A stretch of 13,525 nucleotides of DNA, taken from JBJXGC01 sp046154545. GTDB lineage: Bacteria; Chloroflexota; Dehalococcoidia; Tepidiformales; Tepidiformaceae. The notes under the pieces are model-generated. The model saw only the letters and a program-made list of their open reading frames with translations, was not told the origin of the DNA and did no database searches. Where the stretch lies: the NCBI GenBank assembly GCA_046154545.1, contig JBJXGC010000197.1:1-13525 (forward strand), read 5' to 3'. The position numbers were made by a program, and so were the translations under genes. Shown here piece by piece: positions 6,413 through 12,122 of the stretch. Each line of letters begins with the position of its first letter. Position 1 is the stretch's first letter.

Positions 6413-7252
6413 CTACAGGCGCACGCCCACCGGGTGGCTGTCGATCAGTTCCATGAGCGAATCGACTTCCTTCATGAGCTTGACGAATTCGGGTTCTGCC
6501 GTCCCCGCCCGCGGCTGTGGCAACACGTAACCCGGCAGCACTCCGCGGTCGCAGCAGTAGCGGTCGGCCATGGCCAGGATGCCGGGGAGCGTGTCCTCCC
6601 GTTCCTCGCCGTGATGCGAGCCGATCGCGTCGCGCACCTCCGAGGGCAGGCGCCATTTCATCGCGAGGAGCTGGCCCAGCTGGGCGTGGTCGTAGCCGAG
6701 GAGTTCAGTTTCGGCCTCCTCCAGCGGCTTCCCCGTGCGCATGGCTTCCGCCACCACCTGGTCGAGGCCGGCCGCGTCGGCGTAAAACATCGCGAGGCGG
6801 CCCATGTTGTGCAGGATGCCGGCCGTGAAGGCGGTCGGGGCCGCCACACGCCCGGACTTCATCGCCAGCCACGACGCTCGCAGGGCGACGGCCAGCGAGT
6901 GCCGCCAGAAGGCCTGGATCCGGAACAACGCGTTCGCTGCGTCCGGCGCGTAGCTCCCGGTGATGGCGCCACTGATCGCGATGTTGCGCGCCTGGACGAA
7001 GCCCAGGACGACCAGTGCTTCCTGTACCGATGTCACCTCCCGGTTGCGCCGGTAGGCTGCCGAGTTCGTCACCCGGAGCACGCTCGCCGTCAAGCCCGGG
7101 TCCAGCGAGACGACCTGGGCGAGGTCAGACGCGGATGACTTCGGATCCTGGGCCACCTGCATCACACGCAGGGCGATGGCGGGCAGCGGTGGCAGCGAGG
7201 CGAGCGTGCGGAGCACCTCGTCCTGGCTCTTCCGATTTGCAGCGACTGGCAT
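6413..7252 (-). CDS. HDOD domain protein
   Basis: 279 residues. The HDOD domain covers about 17-215: LPPLPAIALRVMQVAQDP at the start, the helical SLDPGLTASVLRVTNSAAY segment, VLGFVQARNIAISGAI, then FWRHSLAVAL and GILHNMGRLAMFY. The HD pair of true phosphodiesterases is H148-N149 here, consistent with the usual loss of catalysis in HDOD proteins, which act as signalling or scaffold modules. The ORF could extend further upstream, but ATG 7252 has a strong GGAGG 4-5 bases upstream and starts right before the conserved domain. The gene follows the acetyltransferase gene by 98 bases and is followed by a hairpin. No output domain is fused to it. Confidence 0.91.
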   Translation of the reverse strand: MPVAANRKSQDEVLRTLASLPPLPAIALRVMQVAQDPKSSASDLAQVVSLDPGLTASVLRVTNSAAYRRNREVTSVQEALVVLGFVQARNIAISGAITGSYAPDAANALFRIQAFWRHSLAVALRASWLAMKSGRVAAPTAFTAGILHNMGRLAMFYADAAGLDQVVAEAMRTGKPLEEAETELLGYDHAQLGQLLAMKWRLPSEVRDAIGSHHGEEREDTLPGILAMADRYCCDRGVLPGYVLPQPRAGTAEPEFVKLMKEVDSLMELIDSHPVGVRL

Positions 7253-7350
7253 GGGGACCTCCAACGGGACGGCTTCCTTGATTGTCCTCCGGACGGGGCA
7301 CATGGAAGCATCGGGGACTCCCCGCGTTGCGGCCCGGCGGACGCTTACCC

Positions 7351-8577
7351 TCAGAACCCCTCGGGGCACCACGGCGGCAGGTCCCACCAAAACATCAGGT
7401 CCGCCAGGCGGATGGCCGCCTCGTCACCCGTGACCCGGCCTGCCCGGGCGAGGGTTGAAAGACGCGTGCCTCCAAGGTAAGCCGCACTCAGCTCGGCAAT
7501 CCCAAGACGAATCGCGTCGGCCCCGCCCCTGTCAGCCCGCCGGCATGTCGCACCGCCAGCCCCCGCCTCGAGGAGGAACCTGCCCCCAACCCCAGGCAGG
7601 AAGGGATCGTGCACCTCGAACGTGACCCGCCCGTCCACGGCGTAGGTCCGGGCGCCGAGTGCTCGTTCGACATCCAGGATCCGCAGCCAGACGCCGTCGT
7701 CCGGCGTTCGCCGCAGCCGCCGCGCATCGAGCAGCATGTGGTAGAGCGGCTCGTCCGGCGCCCGGTGCTCGCACTCGATCGTCTTCATCCAGTCGATCCC
7801 GAAAAGGTACTGCCAGAGGCCGGCGTACGCCTCCGCAGTCGCGGCGATGAGCTTCACCACCTTCAGCCGGCCGGCGGGCAGGTTCTCCTCCCAGTGGTCC
7901 TTCTGGCGATACATCACGAAGCCCTGGACCTCGCCATCGACCTCGTAATTCACGTGCCGGAGCGCGGTCATCCCCTCTCGCCGGTCCACCGGGTCGAAGA
8001 GCATCCGCGACCACCAGGCCTGCGAGAGGTCGAGCATCCCCGGCTGCCTTTGCCGCACGGCATCCCATACAGGCGGCCACTGTTCTCGCGCCTGGTCCGA
8101 TGGGATCATCCGCGTCCGGCCGCGGATCTCGGGGAGGTGCTCAAGCGTGGAATGGTCGCGGTCGATCTTCAGGTCTACCTGCTCCGTCGCGATGCCGTAG
8201 CCGAAGCGGCCGTAGATCGGCGCCTCGGCCGCATACAACCCCGAGAGCGGCTCGTTGCGGGAAACGCAGTCCTCGAAGTGGCGCCGCATCATCTCCGTCA
8301 GGATGCCCTTGCGCCGGTGCGTGGAGCGTACCGAGACCATCGTCAGTCCGCCCATCGCCACCTCCCCACCTGGCGTCGTCAGCCGCTTCGTGAAGGCCGA
8401 TGCGGTACCCACCACCTGCCCGTCGTCGAAGGCGGCGATGCTGCGGTCGAGCTCCTGGACCAGCTTCCGCCGCTCGAGGATCTCCGCCGTGCTCGGGTCC
8501 CCGACCATGCCGATCCGCTGGCACTCGTCGAAGCCCGCGAGGTCGCCGTCGCCGATTATGCGGTAATCGATACTCAT
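7351..8577 (-). CDS. Eis-like GNAT N-acetyltransferase with sterol-carrier-like C-terminal domain
   Basis: 408 residues, the size of the Eis family (tandem GNAT domains plus an SCP2-like domain). The acetyl-CoA-binding signature VSVRSTHRRKGILTEMM covers 81-97. APIYGRFGYGIAT (119-131) matches the conserved Eis segment in which a tyrosine (here Y122) is the proposed general acid, and the chain ends in phenylalanine (F408), whose free carboxylate is part of the Eis active site. Known relatives acetylate amines such as aminoglycosides or protein lysines; the substrate here is unknown. The ATG overlaps the thioesterase stop codon (ATGA) and has AAGGAG 8 bases upstream. It is the third gene of the sirtuin - thioesterase - acetyltransferase operon. 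Confidence 0.93.
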   Translation of the reverse strand: MSIDYRIIGDGDLAGFDECQRIGMVGDPSTAEILERRKLVQELDRSIAAFDDGQVVGTASAFTKRLTTPGGEVAMGGLTMVSVRSTHRRKGILTEMMRRHFEDCVSRNEPLSGLYAAEAPIYGRFGYGIATEQVDLKIDRDHSTLEHLPEIRGRTRMIPSDQAREQWPPVWDAVRQRQPGMLDLSQAWWSRMLFDPVDRREGMTALRHVNYEVDGEVQGFVMYRQKDHWEENLPAGRLKVVKLIAATAEAYAGLWQYLFGIDWMKTIECEHRAPDEPLYHMLLDARRLRRTPDDGVWLRILDVERALGARTYAVDGRVTFEVHDPFLPGVGGRFLLEAGAGGATCRRADRGGADAIRLGIAELSAAYLGGTRLSTLARAGRVTGDEAAIRLADLMFWWDLPPWCPEGF

Positions 8578-9011
8578 TCCCGGGGCTCCTTGTTCGAGGG
8601 CCGCAGAATAGCGAACGTCGCCCGGCCGATGGCCGCGAGTGTACCGGAGGCCGTCACTTCGATGTCGATCACCGCCGTCCGCCCACCCCGGCGCCGGACT
8701 GTCGCCGCGGCGAACAGGTCGCCCTTGGCCGGCGCCAGGTAGTGGATCGAGAGGTCGATCGTCGTCCGTCCCTCGTCTTCGGCCAGGAGGGTGATGAGCG
8801 CACAGCTCGCCGCCATGTCTATCGCCGAGGCCACGACGCCTCCATGCGCGGTCCCGTCCCCGGTGTTCTGCGAGCGCCCAAACTCCGCCCGGGTCGGGAT
8901 GCGCACCGTCGCCGTCCCCTCCCCCGCCTCAACCAGCACCGCCCCGAGGTGCTCGAAGTAGGGCGCCGGGTTGAGCCGCGTCATCACCCGCTGCACGACA
9001 GCTTCGCTCAT
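8574..9011 (-). CDS. PaaI/YdiI-type hotdog-fold acyl-CoA thioesterase
   Basis: 145 residues, typical length. TAHGGVVASAIDMAASCA (54-71) is the hotdog central-helix signature: H56-G57-G58 forms the thioester oxyanion site and D65 sits at the catalytic acidic position of PaaI-type enzymes. TIDLSIHYLAPAKGD (84-98) is the following strand pair. It would hydrolyse an acyl- or aryl-CoA to free acid and CoA; the chain specificity cannot be read from sequence. It begins 22 bases after the sirtuin stop without a clear Shine-Dalgarno, and its stop overlaps the acetyltransferase start, so all three are probably one transcript. Confidence 0.9.
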   Translation of the reverse strand: MSEAVVQRVMTRLNPAPYFEHLGAVLVEAGEGTATVRIPTRAEFGRSQNTGDGTAHGGVVASAIDMAASCALITLLAEDEGRTTIDLSIHYLAPAKGDLFAAATVRRRGGRTAVIDIEVTASGTLAAIGRATFAILRPSNKEPRE

Positions 9012-9033
9012 GCGGTGCGACCGGCCATCGGCG

Positions 9034-9807
9034 TCACGAGTTGTCGCTCTGCGTCACTCGCGTGACGATCTGTGGCAATGCCACCCCTAACTGGTCGCGC
9101 ACGATTGCGCTGGCGTGGCCGTCGTACGGCGTCTCCTGGGCGTTCATGATCACGAGCTTCGCGCCGTTGCGCATCGCAATCGCGGGCAGCTCGGCCGCCG
9201 GGTAGACCGCGAGCGTCGTCCCAATCGCCAGGAAGAGGTCGCACTGCTCCGCTTCGGCCTGCGAGCGATAGAGGTCTTCCGGGATCAGTCCCTGCCCGAA
9301 GGAGATGGTCGCCGACTTGAGGATGCCCCCGCAGGACCGGCATGGCGGGTCCTCTTCGCCCGCATGGACGCGGGCCAGGACCCGTTCGATCGGCCCGCGG
9401 TCGGTGCAGTTCGTGCACTGAAACTTGTGGACGGTGCCGTGAATCTCCACGATCCCTTCCTCCGGGAAGCCGCCCTGCTGGTGCAGCCCATCGACGTTCT
9501 GGGTGACGAGGAACCGCAGCTTGCCGATGCGGTGCAACTCGGCCAGGGCACGGTGGCCAGCGTTCGGCGCCGCCGACAGCAGCGGGCTGTCGAGCCGCGC
9601 CTTCCAGTTCGCCACCCGCGCTTCGCGGTGCGCGAGGTAGTACTGGATCGTCGCCCGCTTCTCCGCCTCGGGGTCGCGCGTCCAGACGCCGTTTGGCCCC
9701 CGGAAGTCCGGGATGCCGGACTCCGTCGAGATACCCGCGCCGGTCAATGCCATCACCCGCGAGGCTGCGCCAATAAGCCGGATGGTCTCTTCGATGGCAG
9801 TGCTCAT
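9034..9807 (-). CDS. NAD-dependent protein deacylase, Sir2 family
   Basis: 257 residues, full-length sirtuin core. TGAGISTESGIPDFRG (22-37) binds NAD; TQNVDGLH (102-109) and catalytic H123 in EIHGT are present; C131-x2-C134 and C156-x2-C159 form the structural zinc site; FGQGL (170-174) replaces the commoner FGE; GTTLAVYPAAELP (196-208) is the closing NAD-binding segment. No clear YxxR pair of the desuccinylase class was seen between the first two motifs, so lysine deacetylation is the first guess. The ATG has no Shine-Dalgarno; a TAGAAT hexamer ends 9 bases before it, which suggests a leaderless transcript. First gene of a three-gene operon with an acyl-CoA thioesterase and an Eis-like acetyltransferase. 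Confidence 0.96.
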   Translation of the reverse strand: MSTAIEETIRLIGAASRVMALTGAGISTESGIPDFRGPNGVWTRDPEAEKRATIQYYLAHREARVANWKARLDSPLLSAAPNAGHRALAELHRIGKLRFLVTQNVDGLHQQGGFPEEGIVEIHGTVHKFQCTNCTDRGPIERVLARVHAGEEDPPCRSCGGILKSATISFGQGLIPEDLYRSQAEAEQCDLFLAIGTTLAVYPAAELPAIAMRNGAKLVIMNAQETPYDGHASAIVRDQLGVALPQIVTRVTQSDNS

Positions 9808-9816
9808 GACGCCAAG

Positions 9817-9822
9817 ATTCTA
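9817..9822 (-). promoter_or_regulatory. Candidate -10 element for a leaderless sirtuin transcript
   Basis: TAGAAT on the minus strand matches the -10 consensus at 5 of 6 positions and ends 9 bases before the sirtuin ATG, so transcription would begin about 2-3 bases before the start codon. No good -35 exists at 16-18 bases upstream (CTGCGG at 17). Confidence 0.35.
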
Positions 9823-9965
9823 CCGCCCGCGGCACCAGTCCGCAGGGGGCCGCGCTTGCCAGCCTAACTGAACCGGAAAAAGAACCGGAGGGCGGCCGCG
9901 CCTGCTCGGGTGGCCGGCCCTGACCGCGGGTGGCGCGGGAACCTCGGGCCTGTCCCGGTGGAGTT

Positions 9966-10041
9966 TGGTGGAGACGAGGGGACTCGAACCCCTTACCTCA
10001 GCGATGCGAACGCTGCGCTCTCCCAGATGAGCTACGTCCCC
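9966..10041 (-). tRNA. tRNA-Ala (anticodon CGC)
   Basis: A complete 76-base cloverleaf including an encoded CCA end. Acceptor stem GGGGACG/CGTCTCC, D-arm GCTC...GAGC, anticodon arm CAGCG-TTCGCAT-CGCTG with anticodon CGC (reads GCG), T-arm AGGGG-TTCGAGT-CCCCT, discriminator A73. The third acceptor pair is G3-U70, the identity element of alanine tRNA. The 5' end is only 9 bases after a strong hairpin and no promoter fits in between, so it may be processed from a longer transcript. On the 3' side a minus-strand T-rich run (TTCTTTTT, 9877-9884) could mark the transcript end, though the hairpin before it is weak. Confidence 0.97.
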
Positions 10042-10050
10042 ACAAACAGT

Positions 10051-10082
10051 TCGGGCCGCTCCCATCGTAGGGAGCGGCCCGA
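10051..10082 (-). terminator. Strong 13-pair hairpin between the zinc-knuckle gene and tRNA-Ala
   Basis: TCGGGCCGCTCCC (10051-10063) and its exact reverse complement (10070-10082) flank a 6-base loop. In minus-strand RNA the stem begins 24 bases after the stop of the small gene and is followed by AACTGTTTGT, a modestly U-rich tail that leads straight into the tRNA. On the plus strand no T-run follows. It is most simply a terminator or 3' stabiliser of the small gene. Confidence 0.6.
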
Positions 10083-10106
10083 GCCATGGTCAACCGTGGG
10101 AGTTTC

Positions 10107-10277
10107 TCAGTGGCGGTGCGAAGAGCCCCGCCCGATGCGGTAGCTGGTTTCGCCCGTGAACTCCTTCTCCTTGCCACACTTCTTGCAACGCCCTGGCGTT
10201 AGCTCTCCCCTCGGAGGTTCGAGTACCCAGTGGTGGACACAGTCTCCAACCATCTGAAGCGCTTCAGCCTTGGACAT
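10107..10277 (-). CDS. Small zinc-knuckle-like protein (CxxH...CxxC), 56 residues
   Basis: The frame starts with MSKAEALQMVGDCVHHWVLE and continues to a CKKCGKEKEF segment. C13-x2-H16 and C31-x2-C34 make a plausible zinc site. From general family knowledge, very short proteins of the form C-x-HHWV-x2-P...C-x2-CG recur in Chloroflexota genomes; their function is not known to me. The ATG has GGGAG about 10 bases upstream, the frame is lysine- and glutamate-rich after the knuckle, and a strong hairpin follows, all of which support a real gene. A TTGAAA-containing promoter candidate lies between it and rimM. It may bind nucleic acid or the ribosome, but this is speculation. Confidence 0.75.
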   Translation of the reverse strand: MSKAEALQMVGDCVHHWVLEPPRGELTPGRCKKCGKEKEFTGETSYRIGRGSSHRH

Positions 10278-10359
10278 GCAGCGGATTCTCCCTCGACGAT
10301 TAGTGTGCAGGCGGGCCCGTTGGCATTACCCCACCACGACCCGTCCTGCTCCGTGGCGC

Positions 10360-10388
10360 AGGGTACATCCAGCTATAGGTGGTTTCAA
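10360..10388 (-). promoter_or_regulatory. Weak promoter candidate for the zinc-knuckle gene (and tRNA-Ala)
   Basis: On the minus strand TTGAAA (10383-10388) is followed after 17 bases by TACCCT (10360-10365). The -35 is good and the -10 poor (3 of 6). It lies in the 115-base gap between rimM and the small gene. A 7-base stem with an 8-base loop (10397-10418) spans the rimM end just upstream. Confidence 0.3.
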
Positions 10389-10392
10389 TAGG

Positions 10393-10989
10393 TTATGCGG
10401 ATTCGTCTAACAATCCGCTTATAGGTGTGATAGTCATAACACCTACCGGTAGGTCGATTTTTTGGACCACTTCGGCGATTGCGGGGATAAGGACCTCCCC
10501 CTTTTCGCCCCGGATGACATAGACGTCGGCCGCCCCAGATTGGAGCACCTCCACCACCGTCCCCAGCTCCCGGCCCGTATCCGTCACCACCCGCAGACCC
10601 ACAATCTCATGCAGGAAGAACGACTCGTCATCATCGCGCCGCACTTCCGCATCGGGGGTCTCCAGGAGAATTCCGCGTAGCCGTTCCGCCGCCGTCCGGT
10701 CACTGATCCCGGCCACCTCGAGGATCCAGGCGCCGCGGTCCGCCCGTGCCCGGACAACCCGGTGCCGTCTCCCCGCGATGAAGACCTGCCGGCCTGCCTG
10801 GATGTTCGGTGCGTCCGGCGCAAACGGCTGCACGCGCACTTCCCCGCGAAGGGCGTGCGGACGCAGGATGCGGCCCACGGCCGTGTACCCGGGACGCGGC
10901 TCCCCTCCCGCCCAGTTGAAATCCTTCCACTCCGCGGCGACGCCGGCTCCCTGGCTCGGGGCACGTGGGGTGGCGGCCGGCTTCCGCAC
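10393..10989 (-). CDS. rimM: Ribosome maturation factor RimM
   Basis: RimM assists 30S assembly by binding S19 and the 16S 3' domain. The N-terminal RimM domain begins at about residue 35 with YTAVGRILRPHALRGEVRV (its usual GxxxGxHGL region reads GRILRPHAL) and the C-terminal PRC-barrel contains FFLHEIVGLRVVTDTGRELG and VLIPAIAEVVQKIDL. About 34 residues of low-complexity sequence precede the domain, unusual for the family. The GTG start given here lacks a ribosome site. The same frame stays open upstream to a CTG (11070-11068) that overlaps the khpA stop as CTGA, with GGAG 8 bases before it; that start would give 225 residues. The true start is therefore open. Third gene of the rpsP-khpA-rimM operon; trmD does not follow. 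Confidence 0.95.
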   Translation of the reverse strand: MRKPAATPRAPSQGAGVAAEWKDFNWAGGEPRPGYTAVGRILRPHALRGEVRVQPFAPDAPNIQAGRQVFIAGRRHRVVRARADRGAWILEVAGISDRTAAERLRGILLETPDAEVRRDDDESFFLHEIVGLRVVTDTGRELGTVVEVLQSGAADVYVIRGEKGEVLIPAIAEVVQKIDLPVGVMTITPISGLLDESA

Positions 10990-11066
10990 GGGGCGCTTGC
11001 GCGGACGCCGCTCCGCCGCCTGCTCTCGGCCGGGCGCGGGCGGGGCGGGTCCCTCGTCTTCTGTGG

Positions 11067-11309
11067 TCAGTCGCCGATCTCCAGCTGCACCCGCACGTCT
11101 TCACGGACGGCGGCCACCTTGACCAATGAGCGGATGCTGGTCGCGATTCGGCCGCCACGCCCGATCACCTTGCCCCAGTCGCCTTCGGCGACATCGAGGC
11201 GGACGGAGACACGGTCGCCGTTCCGCTCTTCCGTCACCCGCACTTCGTCCGGCTCATCGACCAGCGCCTTCGCCAGGTAATCGACCACGTCGGCCATCAT
11301 GCTCGCCAT
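11067..11309 (-). CDS. khpA: KH-domain RNA-binding protein KhpA
   Basis: 80 residues, a single type II KH domain of the KhpA/YlqC family. VIGRGGRIATSIRSLV (49-64) contains the GxxG loop (G50-R51-G52-G53) that contacts RNA. The N-terminal DYLAKALVDEPDEVRV is family-typical. It starts 3 bases after the rpsP stop (ATG at 11309; ATGs a few codons in are alternatives), and its TGA may overlap the start of rimM. KhpA proteins bind structured RNA and, in firmicutes, pair with KhpB/Jag; here the rpsP-rimM setting points to ribosome biogenesis. Confidence 0.94.
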   Translation of the reverse strand: MASMMADVVDYLAKALVDEPDEVRVTEERNGDRVSVRLDVAEGDWGKVIGRGGRIATSIRSLVKVAAVREDVRVQLEIGD

Positions 11310-11312
11310 GGG

Positions 11313-11576
11313 CTACTCACTTACCGCTGCAGCAGCTTCACCGAGGCCGGCTCGCTTCAAGATCTTCGCGGCGGATTCCGAAGGCTGAGCGCCCTTCGCA
11401 ATCCAGGCCCGGGTCTTTTCAAGGTCGATAACCGCCGTCGGAGGGTCCGTATGTGGATCGTACGAGCCCAACGTCTCGAGGAAATCGCCGTCGCGCTTGT
11501 CGGGCTTGTGGGCCACCACAAGGCGGTAGTACGGCTTCTTCGTCTTGCCAACGCGGCGCAGGCGGATTCGAAGCAT
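11313..11576 (-). CDS. rpsP: 30S ribosomal protein S16
   Basis: 87 residues. MLRIRLRRVGKTKKPYYRLVV is the S16 N-terminal signature, followed by DGDFLETLGSYDP and the KTRAWIAKGAQPSE helix, full length for the family. The ATG has GAGGAG 7 bases upstream. It is the first gene of an rpsP-khpA-rimM transcript; the large gap upstream and divergent neighbour mean its promoter should be just upstream. The ffh gene, often adjacent to rpsP, is not here. Confidence 0.97.
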   Translation of the reverse strand: MLRIRLRRVGKTKKPYYRLVVAHKPDKRDGDFLETLGSYDPHTDPPTAVIDLEKTRAWIAKGAQPSESAAKILKRAGLGEAAAAVSE

Positions 11577-11617
11577 TCACTCACTCCTCAGCCCACCGTC
11601 TGGGGGCCGTTCTGTCA

Positions 11618-11645
11618 TATATATGAGAAGGATGGTACGTGTCCC
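11618..11645 (-). promoter_or_regulatory. Candidate promoter of the rpsP operon
   Basis: On the minus strand GGGACA (11640-11645, 4 of 6 to -35) and TATATA (11618-11623, 4 of 6 to -10) are 16 bases apart. The -10 lies inside the palindrome CATATATATG (11616-11625), a clear AT island in GC-rich DNA about 40 bases before the rpsP start. Confidence 0.4.
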
Positions 11646-11691
11646 GCCAGCTTAACGCGAACGCCGGCCGGAGGCCCGTCTGACCGCGGCC

Positions 11692-11865
11692 TCAGGCGGC
11701 CTCGTCCGCTCTGGGAGCCGCGGCCGCCGGGCGGAACGGCACCATCGCCTGTCCCTGGAGCGGCAGCTCGAAGTCCAATCCCGCGCCCCACCATCCTCGA
11801 CGCGGCATCCGCATGATGCGTGGAGTTCCCGGCCGGTCAATTGCTGCTGTTTCGCGATCGTCCAT
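11692..11865 (-). CDS. Doubtful small ORF, 57 residues, in the rpsP upstream spacer
   Basis: ATG preceded by a purine-rich AAGAAGAGAGAG. The product starts MDDRETAAIDRPGTPRIMR, continues with a tryptophan pair in PRRGWWGAG and ends in an Ala/Pro-rich tail. It has no recognised domain, its codon use is not clearly like the neighbours', and it would put a gene between rpsP and its divergent neighbour. It could as well be noncoding. Confidence 0.2.
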   Translation of the reverse strand: MDDRETAAIDRPGTPRIMRMPRRGWWGAGLDFELPLQGQAMVPFRPAAAAPRADEAA

Positions 11866-12122
11866 GCTCTCTCTTCTTCCGCCGCCGCGCTCATTGACTC
11901 CACCGTACGGAAGCGCGGCCGGACAGCGTGGAGCGATTGGGTAACGCCAGTGTCATAACGGTGGCCGCTGCTCGCCCCCGTGCGGTCGTGCAGGTCAGGT
12001 CGTGGACTTGTATAGCTTTCGTAGATATCACGAGCCTCTCCCATTCGCGGAGTGGCATTTCACGTCGCGTTTCATTATCATGCGACCTCCAGATCCTCGT
12101 TCCTGACTATGGAGGCCCCGCT

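Larger units (their letters stand above)
11577..12122. other. 546-base divergent spacer between rpsP and the dehydrogenase gene
   Basis: The rpsP-proximal end holds the TATATA promoter candidate, and the distal end holds GGAGG at 12111-12115 serving the dehydrogenase TTG. AT-richer DNA from about 12005 to 12085 probably carries that gene's promoter, but no convincing -35/-10 pair could be assigned. The middle holds overlapping low-complexity frames, of which one 57-codon frame is listed with low confidence. No tRNA, riboswitch or repeat array was recognised. Confidence 0.5.

Noticed and set aside
7312..7324. Hairpin CGGGG-ACT-CCCCG between the acetyltransferase and HDOD genes as a terminator
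   Set aside because: Only 5 pairs with a 3-base loop and no T-run; too weak to call.
7253..7390. Longer start for the HDOD gene, which would overlap the acetyltransferase gene
   Set aside because: It overlaps a well-supported gene, and ATG 7252 has a strong GGAGG site.
7609..8742. A 377-codon plus-strand frame opposite the acetyltransferase gene
   Set aside because: It is a shadow of the Eis-like gene, with no recognisable domain.
10397..10418. 7-pair stem across the end of rimM as a terminator
   Set aside because: It overlaps the last rimM codons, is short and has no T-run after it.
10441..10454. Perfect 14-base palindrome ACCTACCGGTAGGT inside rimM
   Set aside because: It lies within coding sequence of the PRC-barrel domain and no partner site was seen, so a regulatory role is not supported.
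11652..12044. A 130-codon minus-strand frame upstream of rpsP
   Set aside because: Its product is low-complexity and Arg/Ser-rich with no domain; it looks like a chance frame in GC-rich DNA.
11928..12122. N-terminal extension of the dehydrogenase frame from an ATG at 11928
   Set aside because: The extension lacks family similarity, has no ribosome site, and the TTG at 12123 has GGAGG at 7 bases and starts right before the NAD-binding domain.
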